64,000 bases of DNA from an uncultured Christensenellaceae bacterium (GCA_910588425.1 CAJUPM010000008.1:1-64000), one strand, 5' to 3'. Positions 41,434 to 50,136 are shown, counted from the first letter of the stretch. Notes: generated by a model not told the origin, from the sequence alone. Program-made: numbers and translations.

Positions 41434-43296
41434 CTAGAAAATGCGGTATGCGCAGTAGAAATATTTGTTCCAGTAAGAGGTGCGGAAGGAACGCTGGACA
41501 ACCTTGCCGTTGCTGGTCGAGGCGTCGATCATGGTGTCGCCCGAAACTGCAATGGCGACGTGCCCGCGGGTCGCGCCCATCTTAAAGACGATGACGTCGC
41601 CCCGGCGGATGCTGCTCATGCTGGTGAGCCGCTGATAGCGGGAGGTGCTGCGCCATGCGTGAGAAGTCATATACCCCTGCTTGACGCCCGCCTTGTTCAG
41701 CGCCCAGTAGACCAGGCCCGAACAGTCGAACTGATTGGGGCCCTTGGCGCCCAGCACATAGCGGCAGCCAAGCTTGGAGCGCGCCGCCGCGATAAATGCC
41801 TCGACGCCCGCGCTGTTGGAGGAGCCGGGATCGCTTGGCTTTTTGCCGCCACCGCTGCTTCCGCCCTTGCTCGGCCTCGAGACAGCAGGCGCTTTCTTCG
41901 CGCTGTCCGAGAACAGCTTGGCGTTGGTCTGCGCGCCGAACTTCCCGTCCACGGTCAGGCCATTTTGCTTCTGGAAGGATTTAAGCGCACTGTTCGTATC
42001 CTCGCCGAAATATCCCGTCACTTTAGATAGATACTTCAGCTCTTTGAGCCGCTCCTGAATGCGGGTAACGTCGTCGCCGCTGGCACCGATGGAGATGGAG
42101 TTATACTCCGCGTTATCCGAGAGCAGCATCAGCCGGGTCTCCTGGCCGATATAGCCGTCCGAAATCAGGCCGTTAACCATCTGGAAACGCTTGACTGCGG
42201 AAACCGTGTCGTCGCCGTATTTGCCGTCCGGCTCGGTCGTCAGATAGCCCAAATTCTTCAGGCGCTTCTGATAGGAGCGGATATCTTCGCTGACCTCGCC
42301 CTTGGCCAGGACATTGGCCTTGGCCTCTTCGGAATACAGCTGCTCGCGGGTCTGCTCGCCGATGGCGCCGTCCACCGCCAGGCCGTTGCGCTCCTGGAAT
42401 TTCTGGACAGCCGCCGTCGTCTCGCTGCCATAATGGCCGGTGGCCTTGCTCATATAGCCAAGGTCCCAGAGACGGTGCTGCAACTCGGCAACGTCGTCGC
42501 CGTCCATGCCTTCTGAAACGGCGTATTTGGGCGCATCCTCGGCAAACAGGGCGGCATAAGTCCCCTCGTCGACGATGCCCGTCTGCTCCAGGCTGCTGCT
42601 GCGCTGGAACAGGCCGACGGCCGTGCCAATCTGCTCAGTGTAGGTCAGCGTCGGCTCGTCCTCGCCCATGTAGCCCAGCTCGATGAGCCTGCTCTGAATT
42701 TTAGAGACCACCGGGTTTGTCATGCCAGGCTCTGCGTGGCGGGGCGGCTCCTCCGGCTGCGGCGCGGTGAGCACGGCAGTGGAGAGCGCGGCCTGCGCCT
42801 GTTCTTCGGATTTTTGTTCAGAGCTTTTGACCGCCGCAGAAACCGCGATGGGCGCCGCGACGATGAGCACCAGCGCCGTCGCCAGCGAGACGATGGCCTT
42901 GCGGCTCATCCTGCGGAAGAGGGACGGGGTTTCACGGAAAAACGCCGCAAATTTCGCCGGAAGAGCGGCAAACAGCTGCGGGATTTTGCGGAAGAACGCC
43001 GGCGCTTTGCCGAAGAACGCGGGAATGCCCGCGAAGAAACTGCAAATCCCAGCCCAAGCCTGCGCGAAAAAGGCCTTGGCGGAAGCCGGCTTTGCCTTGG
43101 GCGCTCTGGGCGCGGCGATAGGCGCCTTATCCTGCGCTGTTTGCGGCCTTGGCGCCGAAAGAGGCGCTCTTTTGACGGCGCTGGCAGCTTTGCGCCGGGG
43201 GCTTGTCCGCCGGTAATTGGAAATGCGCCGTCTCCGTTTCAGGTTCAGGAGCATTTGTTTCCAGAAAAGCTTGATTTTTCTCAAAAATTGTTTCAT
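41434..43296 (-). CDS. Membrane-anchored NlpC/P60 endopeptidase with four peptidoglycan-binding repeats
   Basis: A 620-residue cell-wall hydrolase. An Arg-rich cytoplasmic N-terminus leads into heptad-spaced FF..P repeats (residues ~87-127) and one membrane helix (~133-153). Four PG_binding_1 repeats follow (each with LQ..L..LGY and LAVDG-type signatures), then a Ser/Gly linker and the C-terminal NlpC/P60 domain. Cys525 (QFDCSGLVYW) and His579 (RGHVAIAV) are the catalytic pair; it should cut the gamma-D-Glu-diamino acid link of stem peptides. AAAGCAGGA lies before the ATG. Confidence 0.93.
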   Translation of the reverse strand: MKQFLRKIKLFWKQMLLNLKRRRRISNYRRTSPRRKAASAVKRAPLSAPRPQTAQDKAPIAAPRAPKAKPASAKAFFAQAWAGICSFFAGIPAFFGKAPAFFRKIPQLFAALPAKFAAFFRETPSLFRRMSRKAIVSLATALVLIVAAPIAVSAAVKSSEQKSEEQAQAALSTAVLTAPQPEEPPRHAEPGMTNPVVSKIQSRLIELGYMGEDEPTLTYTEQIGTAVGLFQRSSSLEQTGIVDEGTYAALFAEDAPKYAVSEGMDGDDVAELQHRLWDLGYMSKATGHYGSETTAAVQKFQERNGLAVDGAIGEQTREQLYSEEAKANVLAKGEVSEDIRSYQKRLKNLGYLTTEPDGKYGDDTVSAVKRFQMVNGLISDGYIGQETRLMLLSDNAEYNSISIGASGDDVTRIQERLKELKYLSKVTGYFGEDTNSALKSFQKQNGLTVDGKFGAQTNAKLFSDSAKKAPAVSRPSKGGSSGGGKKPSDPGSSNSAGVEAFIAAARSKLGCRYVLGAKGPNQFDCSGLVYWALNKAGVKQGYMTSHAWRSTSRYQRLTSMSSIRRGDVIVFKMGATRGHVAIAVSGDTMIDASTSNGKVVQRSFRTSYWNKYFYCAYRIF

Positions 43297-43332
43297 AGTC
43301 CTGCTTTCCTAAATAAGAATACTTTGATTTGC

Positions 43333-43361
43333 ATTATACGATAAAATTAACATTTTGTATA
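43333..43361 (-). promoter_or_regulatory. Promoter of the NlpC/P60 gene
   Basis: Minus strand TATACA (43361-43356), 17-bp spacer, TATAAT (43338-43333). Confidence 0.65.
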
Positions 43362-43440
43362 CATCACGGCGCAGAGGGCGGCTGGGCAGCGCGCGCCCTG
43401 GCCGATTATAGACAAGAAAAACGCAAATTTTGAATTTTTT

Positions 43441-43469
43441 ATGACGCGGCATTTTGCTTATGCTATACT
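43441..43469 (+). promoter_or_regulatory. Promoter of the beta-lactamase-fold hydrolase gene
   Basis: ATGACG (43441-43446), 17-bp spacer, TATACT (43464-43469) with extended TGC. Confidence 0.6.
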
Positions 43470-43493
43470 GGAAGAAATCAGGAGGTTTTGGGA

Positions 43494-45002
43494 ATGAGAG
43501 AGTATTTTGAGCGGTGTGCGCCCGGGCAGGCCGGGGTAGACGCCGGGCGGCTGCTGGAGCTCTGCCGGGAGCTGCAAAAGCCGCAGTATGGGCTGCATGC
43601 GCTGATGTTTCTGCGCCAGGGAAAGGTGATCTACGAGAGCTACTTTGCGCCCTATGAGAAGGGAGAGCGGCACAGCCTGTTTTCCGTCTCCAAAAGCTTT
43701 ACGGCCATCGCCGTTCTCTTCGCCGTTCAGGAAGGCCTGCTTGGGCTGGAAGACCGGGTCGTCTCCTTCTTCCCGGATAAACTGCCGTCGCCGCCCTGCC
43801 CGAATATGGCGGCCATGACGGTCCGGCATCTGATGATGATGGCGCCGGGCTTTTTTGCTGCGCCGCATGATTTCAAATACCCGCATCTGGACGATGTGGT
43901 GAACGATTTCCCCTATTCCTACGAGAATTTTGCCTACCAGCCGCAGACAGACTGGGCCGGCGATTTCCTGCATAAATACGTGGAGCACGCGCCGGGGGAG
44001 CGCTTCCTATACTGCTCTGCCTGCACCTATATGCTCTCGGCCATTTTGCAGCGAGTCAGCGGCCAGAACCTTTTGGAATTTTTGCGCCCGCGCCTGTTTG
44101 AGCCGCTGAAGATTGCGGATGCCGCATGGCAAAAATGCCCGGAAGGGGTCTGCACCGGCGGCTGGGGCCTCTCGCTCTGCGCCGAAAGCCTGGCCAAGTT
44201 TGCGCAGTTCATGCTGGATGAGGGGCGCTGGCAGGGCAGACAGCTGCTGGGTGCCTGGTATATCCGGCAGATGAGCCAATGCCAAATTCTCATCCATACG
44301 CCCGGTAGGAAACAGCCCGAGCAGTTCGGCTATCAGGTTTGGGTAGAGGGTGAGCAGGGGATATACAGCGGCGTGGGCGCCTTTGGGCAGGCATACGTCG
44401 TGTTCCCGGAGCAGCAGGCCGTGGCCGTGCTGCTGGGCGGGAGTATGCAGTATCTGCGCGCACTGCAAATACTGCGCAAGAAATTCCCCAGGGCAGTCGG
44501 CCAAGGGGACGCAGACGCAGCGGCAGAGCGGGAACTGGCGCAGCTGGCAGGGGAGGCGAGAATCGCTCCAACGGAGGGAAAGCCCTCCTGGCAGGAGCCG
44601 CTGGCCGCGCGCTATTCCGGCAGGGAATATGCCCTGGCGCCCAACTACCTGGGGCTGACGGGCATCCGCTTTTGGTTTGGGGAGCGGGACGAGGTGGAAA
44701 TCCAGATGGGGCGGCGGAGCAGTCGGCTGGCCATCGGATACGGCGCCTTTCTCCGGGGGAAAATGCCGATCAGGGAAAACGAGTTTATGGATGTGCATAA
44801 TCAGCTGGTTTTCTCTGCGGCGGCCTGCTCGGGCGCATGGCAGGAGGGAAAATACCACTTGCGCATCGCCTATACCGAGCAGTGCTATATCAGCGATTTT
44901 GAGATTGAATTTGCGCCGCACGGCATCCGCATCTCGTGCGGCAGAAACGTCGGGTTCGTGCAGAGCGCGAATCTGCCCATACTGGGCTATCAAAAGCAGT
45001 GA
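43494..45002 (+). CDS. Serine hydrolase, class C beta-lactamase-like
   Basis: A 502-residue enzyme of the beta-lactamase/transpeptidase-like superfamily. Its nucleophile motif is SVSK (LFSVSKSFTAIA), the second motif is Y-C-S-A (FLYCSACTYML), and a 'GWGLSLCAESLAKFAQFML' stretch is typical of the esterase/EstB branch. No signal peptide is visible, so a cytoplasmic esterase or amidase role is likelier than antibiotic resistance. The last ~150 residues form a beta-rich C-terminal domain. The ATG at 43494 follows GGAGG; a TTG two codons upstream is less likely. Confidence 0.88.
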   Translation: MREYFERCAPGQAGVDAGRLLELCRELQKPQYGLHALMFLRQGKVIYESYFAPYEKGERHSLFSVSKSFTAIAVLFAVQEGLLGLEDRVVSFFPDKLPSPPCPNMAAMTVRHLMMMAPGFFAAPHDFKYPHLDDVVNDFPYSYENFAYQPQTDWAGDFLHKYVEHAPGERFLYCSACTYMLSAILQRVSGQNLLEFLRPRLFEPLKIADAAWQKCPEGVCTGGWGLSLCAESLAKFAQFMLDEGRWQGRQLLGAWYIRQMSQCQILIHTPGRKQPEQFGYQVWVEGEQGIYSGVGAFGQAYVVFPEQQAVAVLLGGSMQYLRALQILRKKFPRAVGQGDADAAAERELAQLAGEARIAPTEGKPSWQEPLAARYSGREYALAPNYLGLTGIRFWFGERDEVEIQMGRRSSRLAIGYGAFLRGKMPIRENEFMDVHNQLVFSAAACSGAWQEGKYHLRIAYTEQCYISDFEIEFAPHGIRISCGRNVGFVQSANLPILGYQKQ

Positions 45003-45013
45003 GGAGCGGGAAA

Positions 45014-45193
45014 ATGCGGCAAGAGCAAGTGAGTGATAAGATGCTGGTCTGCCGGGACTGCGGCAGTGAATTTGTGTTTTCAAAAGGCGAACAGCTTTTT
45101 TTCAGGGAGAAGGGCTTTGAAAAAGAGCCCGTGCGCTGCCCGGCCTGCCGGAAAGCGAGAAAGCAGGAGAAGACAGGCCAAAAGGGAAGATAA
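45014..45193 (+). CDS. Small zinc-ribbon protein
   Basis: A 59-residue protein with CRDCGSEFVFSKGEQLFF and CPACRKARK. This matches the short zf-trcl type zinc-ribbon proteins common in Firmicutes, which bind one zinc through two CxxC pairs. Its function is unknown. The gene begins ~12 bases after the hydrolase stop behind GAGGAG, so it is part of that operon. Confidence 0.82.
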   Translation: MRQEQVSDKMLVCRDCGSEFVFSKGEQLFFREKGFEKEPVRCPACRKARKQEKTGQKGR

Positions 45194-45221
45194 GCAGGAG
45201 GCGCCGCGCCGTCTCTGCGCA

Positions 45222-45249
45222 ATAGAAAAGCCCCGCCGATTGGCGGGGC
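45222..45249 (-). terminator. Hairpin terminator, best read on the minus strand
   Basis: GCCCCGCC / GGCGGGGC stem with a GATT loop. The minus strand continues with TTTTCTAT, whereas the plus strand has no T-run. It would terminate an unknown minus-strand transcript from the stretch to the right, or act on the zinc-ribbon transcript weakly. Confidence 0.65.
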
Positions 45250-45937
45250 ATGCGTTTGTATTTGCTGTTTGGGATATGGCGCGGCGCATATGAGTTTTGG
45301 CAGTCTGCTTTTGGAAGATCCATCCTTATGGCAAATCATTGCCGCGGGTTTGCATCGCCCGGCTTTTTTGGTGATTTTTGAGGCTGCCGCCCGGGCCGTG
45401 ATTAGAAAACCCGCCGGGCCGCCGCGAAATTCGCAAGCCAGCGATATCTTTTTTCTCCGGAAAACCTGAAGCAGGAATAAAAGGGTTTGCGTGGCCTGCT
45501 TCCTGCGTCGCTTTTGGGGCACGCTTTGTATTTTATAGAAGAAGATAAAATAAAGTTTTGCCGGAATATCCAAAAGGGATGCCTATTTTTCGCGCCTAGG
45601 CGCTGGGGCTCTGCGCGATGCCAGCTGCCCGGCGAAATGCGCCGCAGCCTATCCCCTGGCTGCTCTTTGGCTCTTCACTGTTCATTGGAATCGCTCCCTT
45701 CTGCTCATGCCATAGTTGAGAATCTGCACTCCCGCCGCTTGGAACCCTGCGGCTTTTTTATATCGCAAAACCACCCTTGCTTATTTTTGGAAACCCACTG
45801 CTCCCAGCGGCGAAAATGCTTTTGCTCTATGGAGTTTTGCTTCTCTTACTTATAATATTCGCAGAGAAACCCGCCGTTCCTTCTTTTTTATGAAAAATAT
45901 TTTCAGCCTGCTCCGCTTTTTAGGGGCTTGACAATTA
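45250..45937. other. Gene-poor stretch, possible noncoding RNA region
   Basis: About 690 bases without a protein gene I can support. Open frames here lack ribosome sites and have no recognisable family. Visible structure includes a hairpin with T-run at 45734-45759, a GCGCCTAGGCGC palindrome near 45591-45602, and AT-rich patches near 45530-45560. None matches a riboswitch, tmRNA, 6S, RNase P or SRP core that I know. Confidence 0.4.
45734..45759 (+). terminator. Candidate terminator inside the gene-poor stretch
   Basis: GCCGC / GCGGC stem with a 10-base loop and six T. The stem is short, but its position would suit the end of a plus-strand small RNA. Confidence 0.4.
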
Positions 45938-45946
45938 TGGTATAAT
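45938..45946 (+). promoter_or_regulatory. Extended -10 promoter of the DUF2156 gene
   Basis: TGGTATAAT at 45938-45946, ~65 bases before the ATG. A TTGACA seven bases upstream is too close to be its -35. Confidence 0.55.
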
Positions 45947-46010
45947 AAATCTGCGGAATGCCGGATTGGCATAAACGCGCGAAACATAAAAACGAGGATA
46001 GAGATTTTAT

Positions 46011-46895
46011 ATGCTACAATTAGAAGAGATTACGCTTGGTCTCAAAGAGAGGTATGAAAGCTTTGCGGAATATGAAAAGCTTTCATTTTTGCGTTTCCCC
46101 AATATTTTCATGTCTCGGGGATGCATGGCGCTGCGCTACGGCGAAAAAGAAGGAGCCATGAGCATCTATTCCGTCATGCCAAGGATGGAAGTGCCGCCCT
46201 ATGGCCTGGGCTTTTTCGTCAAGGAAGGGCAGAGCGCGGCGCCGCTGGTGCATGCGGCGGAGGAGAAGTTCGGCGGCAAGGTGCATTACTACGAGCTTTC
46301 CGAGCCCATGGTAGACAAGCTCCTCGCGGATTGCCCGGGGATGTTCCGCAAAGAGGAATCGGTGGATGACGAGGATTATATCTACGAAACCGAGAAGCTC
46401 ATCTCGCTTTCCGGCAAGAAATATCACTCCAAGCGCAACTTTGTCAACCGCTTCGAGGCCAACTATTCCTATGAATACCTGCCGCTGACGGGCGGCAACG
46501 CGATGGAATGCCTGCCTGCGCTGGAGGAGTGGTTTGCGCGGCACCACGAGAAGATGCTCTTCTATTTCGATGAGCAGGAGGCCATTTTGGAGCTGCTGAA
46601 CAACTTCGATGCTCTGGGCCTTAAGGGGGCGGCCATCAAAATCGACGGGAAAATCCGCGCCATGACGATTGGCGAATTTTTGCCGCCGGATACGGCGCAT
46701 ATCATCATCGAAAAGGCGGATATTGATTATCCGGGGCTGTATGCCGTCATCAATCAGAAGTTTTTGGAGCACGAATGGGCGGGCACCAAGCTGGTCAACC
46801 GGGAGGAGGATATGGGCGTGGAGGGCCTGCGCAAGGCAAAGCAATCCTATCATCCCGTCTTCCAGAACAAAGTGTTCAACGCCATCCGCGTCTAG
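46011..46895 (+). CDS. DUF2156 protein (phosphatidylglycerol lysyltransferase C-terminal-like)
   Basis: A 294-residue soluble protein with the two-GNAT-like fold of DUF2156. Typical stretches are KYHSKRNFVNRFEANYSYEYLP, AAIKIDGKIRAMTIGEFL and LVNREEDMGVEGLRKAKQSYHP. These match stand-alone clostridial DUF2156 proteins, which lack the flippase domain of MprF. Such proteins probably transfer an aminoacyl or acyl group, but the substrate is unknown. GAGGATAGAG lies before the ATG; the gene is monocistronic. Confidence 0.9.
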   Translation: MLQLEEITLGLKERYESFAEYEKLSFLRFPNIFMSRGCMALRYGEKEGAMSIYSVMPRMEVPPYGLGFFVKEGQSAAPLVHAAEEKFGGKVHYYELSEPMVDKLLADCPGMFRKEESVDDEDYIYETEKLISLSGKKYHSKRNFVNRFEANYSYEYLPLTGGNAMECLPALEEWFARHHEKMLFYFDEQEAILELLNNFDALGLKGAAIKIDGKIRAMTIGEFLPPDTAHIIIEKADIDYPGLYAVINQKFLEHEWAGTKLVNREEDMGVEGLRKAKQSYHPVFQNKVFNAIRV

Positions 46896-46940
46896 CCAAA
46901 AAAATTCCAAATCTGGAAAAAATAAGTTTAAAAGAAAAGG

Positions 46941-46988
46941 CGCCTGTCCATACTAGCTTTAACAAAAGCGAAATGACAGGTGTTTTTT
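46941..46988 (+). terminator. Terminator abutting the spoIIR start codon
   Basis: CCTGTC / GACAGG outer pairs and an inner GCTTT / AAAGC helix are followed by seven T that end one base before the spoIIR ATG. The 3' arm contains the spoIIR ribosome site. Confidence 0.65.
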
Positions 46989-46989
46989 T

Positions 46990-47544
46990 ATGAGAGCAAA
47001 AAAGATGTATCTTCTTTTGGCGGCGATTCTGCTTTTAAGCTGTGCCTCCGCCCGGGCGCAGGAGCCCTTCCGGCTGCACATCATCGCCAACAGCGACGGC
47101 GCGGCGGATCAGAAGGTCAAGCTGATGGTGCGGGATGCCATTTTGCAATATACCGCGGATCAGGCCACTGCCTGCCGGGATAAGCAGCAGGCGGAGCACT
47201 ATATGCGCGAGCATCTATCCGAGCTGGAAGCCTGCGCCAACCAGGTGCTGGCGGAAAACGGCTTTGACTATACCGCGCAGGCCTATCTGGGGCGGTTTGA
47301 ATTCCCGGATAAGACGTACGGCGACGTAACCTATCCCGCCGGGGAATATGATGCCCTGCGCCTGGTGCTGGGCCAGGGGGATGGGCAGAACTGGTGGTGC
47401 GTCATGTTCCCGCCGCTGTGCATCGTCAATGAAGAGATTTTGGAGCAGGAGGAAGTGGAATACACTTCCCTGGCCTGGGAATGGCTGCAATCCCTGTTTG
47501 GGGGCGGCAAAAAGGAGGTTAGCGATGCAAAGACAGTTTCTTAA
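46990..47544 (+). CDS. spoIIR: Stage II sporulation protein R
   Basis: A 184-residue secreted signalling protein; in B. subtilis it is made in the forespore and triggers SpoIIGA-dependent processing of pro-sigma-E in the mother cell. The signal peptide (MYLLLAAILLLSCASARA) precedes the family core RLHIIANSDG, VKLMVRDAIL, YPAGEYDALRLVLGQG and QNWWCVMFPPLC. It has only a weak AGGTG ribosome site inside a hairpin. Its end overlaps sleB by 20 bases. Confidence 0.95.
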   Translation: MRAKKMYLLLAAILLLSCASARAQEPFRLHIIANSDGAADQKVKLMVRDAILQYTADQATACRDKQQAEHYMREHLSELEACANQVLAENGFDYTAQAYLGRFEFPDKTYGDVTYPAGEYDALRLVLGQGDGQNWWCVMFPPLCIVNEEILEQEEVEYTSLAWEWLQSLFGGGKKEVSDAKTVS

Positions 47545-48178
47545 AAGAAGCGCCGCAGTGGTGCTGATCGCCCTGCTGGCGGCGGCCTTTTGGCTTTCGG
47601 CGCTGGGGGCGACGTATACCAAATTGCCGGCCAGCGATGTGAAGGAAATTCAGCGGCGGCTCAAAGCCTGGGGCTACTACAGCGGCAATGTGGACGGCAT
47701 CTACGGCGACCAGACCTACCGGGCCGTCCGCTATTTCCAGAGCAAGAACGGCCTGGCCGTAGACGGAATTGTGGGCAGCAGGACGGCGGAAAAGCTGGGC
47801 ATTCAGCTCTCCTCGGGCAAGGAGGAGGGGACGGACGCCTATCTGCTGGCCAAGCTGGTCTATGCCGAGGCCCGGGGCGAGCCCTATCAGGGCAAGGTGG
47901 CCGTGGCGGCGGTGGTGCTCAACCGGGTGCGCAGCTCGGCATTCCCAAACAGCATCTCGGGCGTCATCTATCAGCCGGGGGCGTTCTCGGTCATATCGGA
48001 TGGGCAGATATCGCTCTCGCCGGATGCCGAGGCACTGCGCGCGGCCAAGGATGCCCTGGCAGGCGCAGACCCAACCGGCGGGTGCGTCTTCTACTATAAC
48101 CCCAAAAAGACGTCCAATTCCTATATGCTCAGCAAGCCCGTGGCCGTGGTCATCGGCAATCACAGCTTTTGCTACTAG
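47525..48178 (+). CDS. sleB: Spore cortex-lytic enzyme SleB
   Basis: A 217-residue lytic transglycosylase that opens the spore cortex during germination. A signal/anchor segment precedes a peptidoglycan-binding domain (~38-95, EIQRRLKAWGYYSG to VDGIVGSRT). The Hydrolase_2 domain is next, with the catalytic Glu in YAEARGEPYQGKVAVAAV and the late NHSFCY. AAGGAGG lies inside spoIIR before the ATG. ypeB follows, the usual partner. Confidence 0.95.
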   Translation: MQRQFLKRSAAVVLIALLAAAFWLSALGATYTKLPASDVKEIQRRLKAWGYYSGNVDGIYGDQTYRAVRYFQSKNGLAVDGIVGSRTAEKLGIQLSSGKEEGTDAYLLAKLVYAEARGEPYQGKVAVAAVVLNRVRSSAFPNSISGVIYQPGAFSVISDGQISLSPDAEALRAAKDALAGADPTGGCVFYYNPKKTSNSYMLSKPVAVVIGNHSFCY

Positions 48179-48202
48179 GCTTTGGGCAGGCGAAGGAGAA
48201 GT

Positions 48203-49510
48203 ATGATGCAGGAAAAGAAAATGCAGTATTTGAAGTGGATTGCGGTTACTGCGACGGTGGCCATCGTCATTTCGGCCACATGCTATGCCTTTTTTGCAGA
48301 CCAGCGCACAGCCCGGCTAGAGCAGCAGTATGCCGCCCGGCAGGAGGCGGCCTATGGCGAGCTCATCCAGGGCATTGCCTCCCTGGAGGGCAAGCTGTAT
48401 AAGCTCTCGCTCATGCCCAATTCGGCGCAGACCTCCGGCCTGCTGGCGGATATCTGGCGGCAGACCGGGGAACTGAACGGGTATCTCTCTTCGCTGAATT
48501 TGGGGGATGAAGTCCATCAGGCGATTTTCACCTTTCTGAACCAGGCGGGGGATTATGCCAAACAGCTGTTTTTGCGCTCGGCCGGGGGCGGCGCGCTGGA
48601 GCAGGAGGATGCCGGGCAGATTTTAAAACTGCAGGGCGCCTGCGCGCAGCTGGAGCAGAACCTGGAGGGGGCGTGGCAGGCGGGATATGCCGGGGGCGGC
48701 GCGCTGGTCTCCTTTTTCCCGGAGGATTCGGGCTATACCGAGAATTTTTCCGCCCAGGAGTATCCCCGTTTGATCTACGACGGCCCCTTCTCCGAGAGCC
48801 TGGAGAGTGCGCCCGCCCTCAAAGATGCGGCGAAAGTTTCCCAGGAGCAGGCACAGCAGCTGGCCGAGGAATTTGCGGGAGAGAGCCTGGAGTTTGCCGG
48901 CTATAATAAGGAAGCAAAAGTTCCCTTCTTTTCTTTTGCCGGCCAAAGCGGCGCGCAGATCTTAGTTGCCGAGCAGGGCGGCGGAGTGCTGTCCTGGAGC
49001 GTTCCGCGGCAGACGGATATCTCCATCCAGCCCACCGAACAGCGGGCGGAGGAGCTGAGACAAGCTGGCCTGGAGTTTTTGAGGCAAAAGGGCTATCCCG
49101 AGGCCGAGCTCTCCTATGCGCAGTATTACGGCGGGGATGCTCTGCTCAATTTCGTCCCCCTGCAGGATGGCGTGCGGCTCTATCCGGATCTCATCAAGCT
49201 GTGGATTCGGGCGGACGATATGCAGGTTGTGGGCATGGATGCCTGGGCCTATGTCAAAAACCACAAGCAGAGGAGCTTTGCGCAGGGCATCTCGCTGGCC
49301 GAGGCCAGAGCCCAGCTTCCGGCGGCGGCCCGGGAGACAGACTGCGCCATGGCCGTCATCCCCAAAGAGACGGGGCAGGAAGTCTACTGCTGTGAATTCT
49401 TCTGCGACTATGAGGGCAGACAGGCGATTCTCTATCTGGATGCGGCAGATGGGAGCGTGCAGGATATTCTGGAGATTGTGCATGTCAATGACGGTATTTT
49501 GACAAGATAG
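48203..49510 (+). CDS. ypeB: Germination protein YpeB
   Basis: A 435-residue partner that localises and stabilises SleB in spores. One N-terminal membrane helix (~15-35) is followed by a helical domain and PepSY-like repeats in the C-terminal half (for example KVSQEQAQQLAEEF and ISLAEARAQL). Two adjacent ATG codons are possible (48203, 48206) behind AAGGAG. The sleB-ypeB pairing is diagnostic. A terminator follows. Confidence 0.94.
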   Translation: MMQEKKMQYLKWIAVTATVAIVISATCYAFFADQRTARLEQQYAARQEAAYGELIQGIASLEGKLYKLSLMPNSAQTSGLLADIWRQTGELNGYLSSLNLGDEVHQAIFTFLNQAGDYAKQLFLRSAGGGALEQEDAGQILKLQGACAQLEQNLEGAWQAGYAGGGALVSFFPEDSGYTENFSAQEYPRLIYDGPFSESLESAPALKDAAKVSQEQAQQLAEEFAGESLEFAGYNKEAKVPFFSFAGQSGAQILVAEQGGGVLSWSVPRQTDISIQPTEQRAEELRQAGLEFLRQKGYPEAELSYAQYYGGDALLNFVPLQDGVRLYPDLIKLWIRADDMQVVGMDAWAYVKNHKQRSFAQGISLAEARAQLPAAARETDCAMAVIPKETGQEVYCCEFFCDYEGRQAILYLDAADGSVQDILEIVHVNDGILTR

Positions 49511-49538
49511 AGATTTGAAAATTGCAAAACAGAAGAAA

Positions 49539-49567
49539 AGAGCGCCGAAAATCGGCGTTCTTTTTGG
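49539..49567 (+). terminator. Terminator after spoIIR-sleB-ypeB
   Basis: AGCGCCGA / TCGGCGTT stem with a T-run (one or two wobble pairs). Confidence 0.85.
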
Positions 49568-49637
49568 AGTTTGCAAAATGAAATGCAGGAAAGAAATAAA
49601 AAGTTTCAAAAATGTTGCAAAATTCTCGAGAAAAATA

Positions 49638-49667
49638 TTGCGCCTGGCCGGCCTTGTGTGATAAAAT
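49638..49667 (+). promoter_or_regulatory. Promoter of the DUF1934 gene
   Basis: TTGCGC (49638-49643), 18-bp spacer, TAAAAT (49662-49667) with extended TGA. Confidence 0.6.
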
Positions 49668-49716
49668 TAGCCAATGTGCAGATGGGTTTCTGCCGGAAAG
49701 CGGAAGGAAGAGCGAA

Positions 49717-50118
49717 ATGCAGGAAGTACGCATCAGTATTGAGAGCAAACAGGCGGTGGGCAGTGAGCGGGACCAAACCGAGATGAAAATGCAGGGCACG
49801 CTGCAAAAGCAGGGCGAGGCCCGGGTGATAGAATATACCGATATGGAGACAGGCGACGCGACCATCATCACCATGCAGAAGGGGATGGTCAGCATGCAGA
49901 AGAAGGGCACCATCGAGACGGAGTTTATCTTCGAGCAGGGGAAAAGCTGCTCGACGCTGTATAAAACGCCCTTTGGCTCTATGGACGTCACGATCTTCCC
50001 GACGCATGTGCAGGTAAAGCTGGAAGAGCACGGCGGGAAAATCAGCCTGGAATATGTCATGAATATCGCAGGGGCGCAGGTGGTTACCCAGCTGAAACTC
50101 TGCTATGAAGAATGTTAA
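49717..50118 (+). CDS. DUF1934 (YwiB-like) beta-barrel protein
   Basis: A 133-residue lipocalin-like protein. The family signature is the run of beta strands VRISIESKQAV, RVIEYTDMETGDATIITMQ, CSTLYKTPFGSMDVTIFPTHVQV and KISLEYVMNIAG. B. subtilis ywiB lies next to argS; here an MBL-fold gene and pyrG follow. The function is unknown. ATG 49717 has GGAAGGAAG just before it. Confidence 0.88.
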   Translation: MQEVRISIESKQAVGSERDQTEMKMQGTLQKQGEARVIEYTDMETGDATIITMQKGMVSMQKKGTIETEFIFEQGKSCSTLYKTPFGSMDVTIFPTHVQVKLEEHGGKISLEYVMNIAGAQVVTQLKLCYEEC

Positions 50119-50136
50119 ATAAAGGAGAAAAAGAAA

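Noticed and set aside
45269..45469. A 66-codon open frame in the gene-poor stretch
   Set aside because: No ribosome site, no recognisable protein features, and it overlaps noise frames on the other strand.
45928..45946. TTGACA followed by TATAAT upstream of the DUF2156 gene
   Set aside because: The spacer is only seven bases, too short for a sigma-A promoter; the TATAAT is kept as an extended -10 instead.
46941..46989. A forespore (sigma-F) promoter for spoIIR
   Set aside because: CCATA at 46948-46952 recalls the -35, but no correctly spaced -10 fits the consensus.
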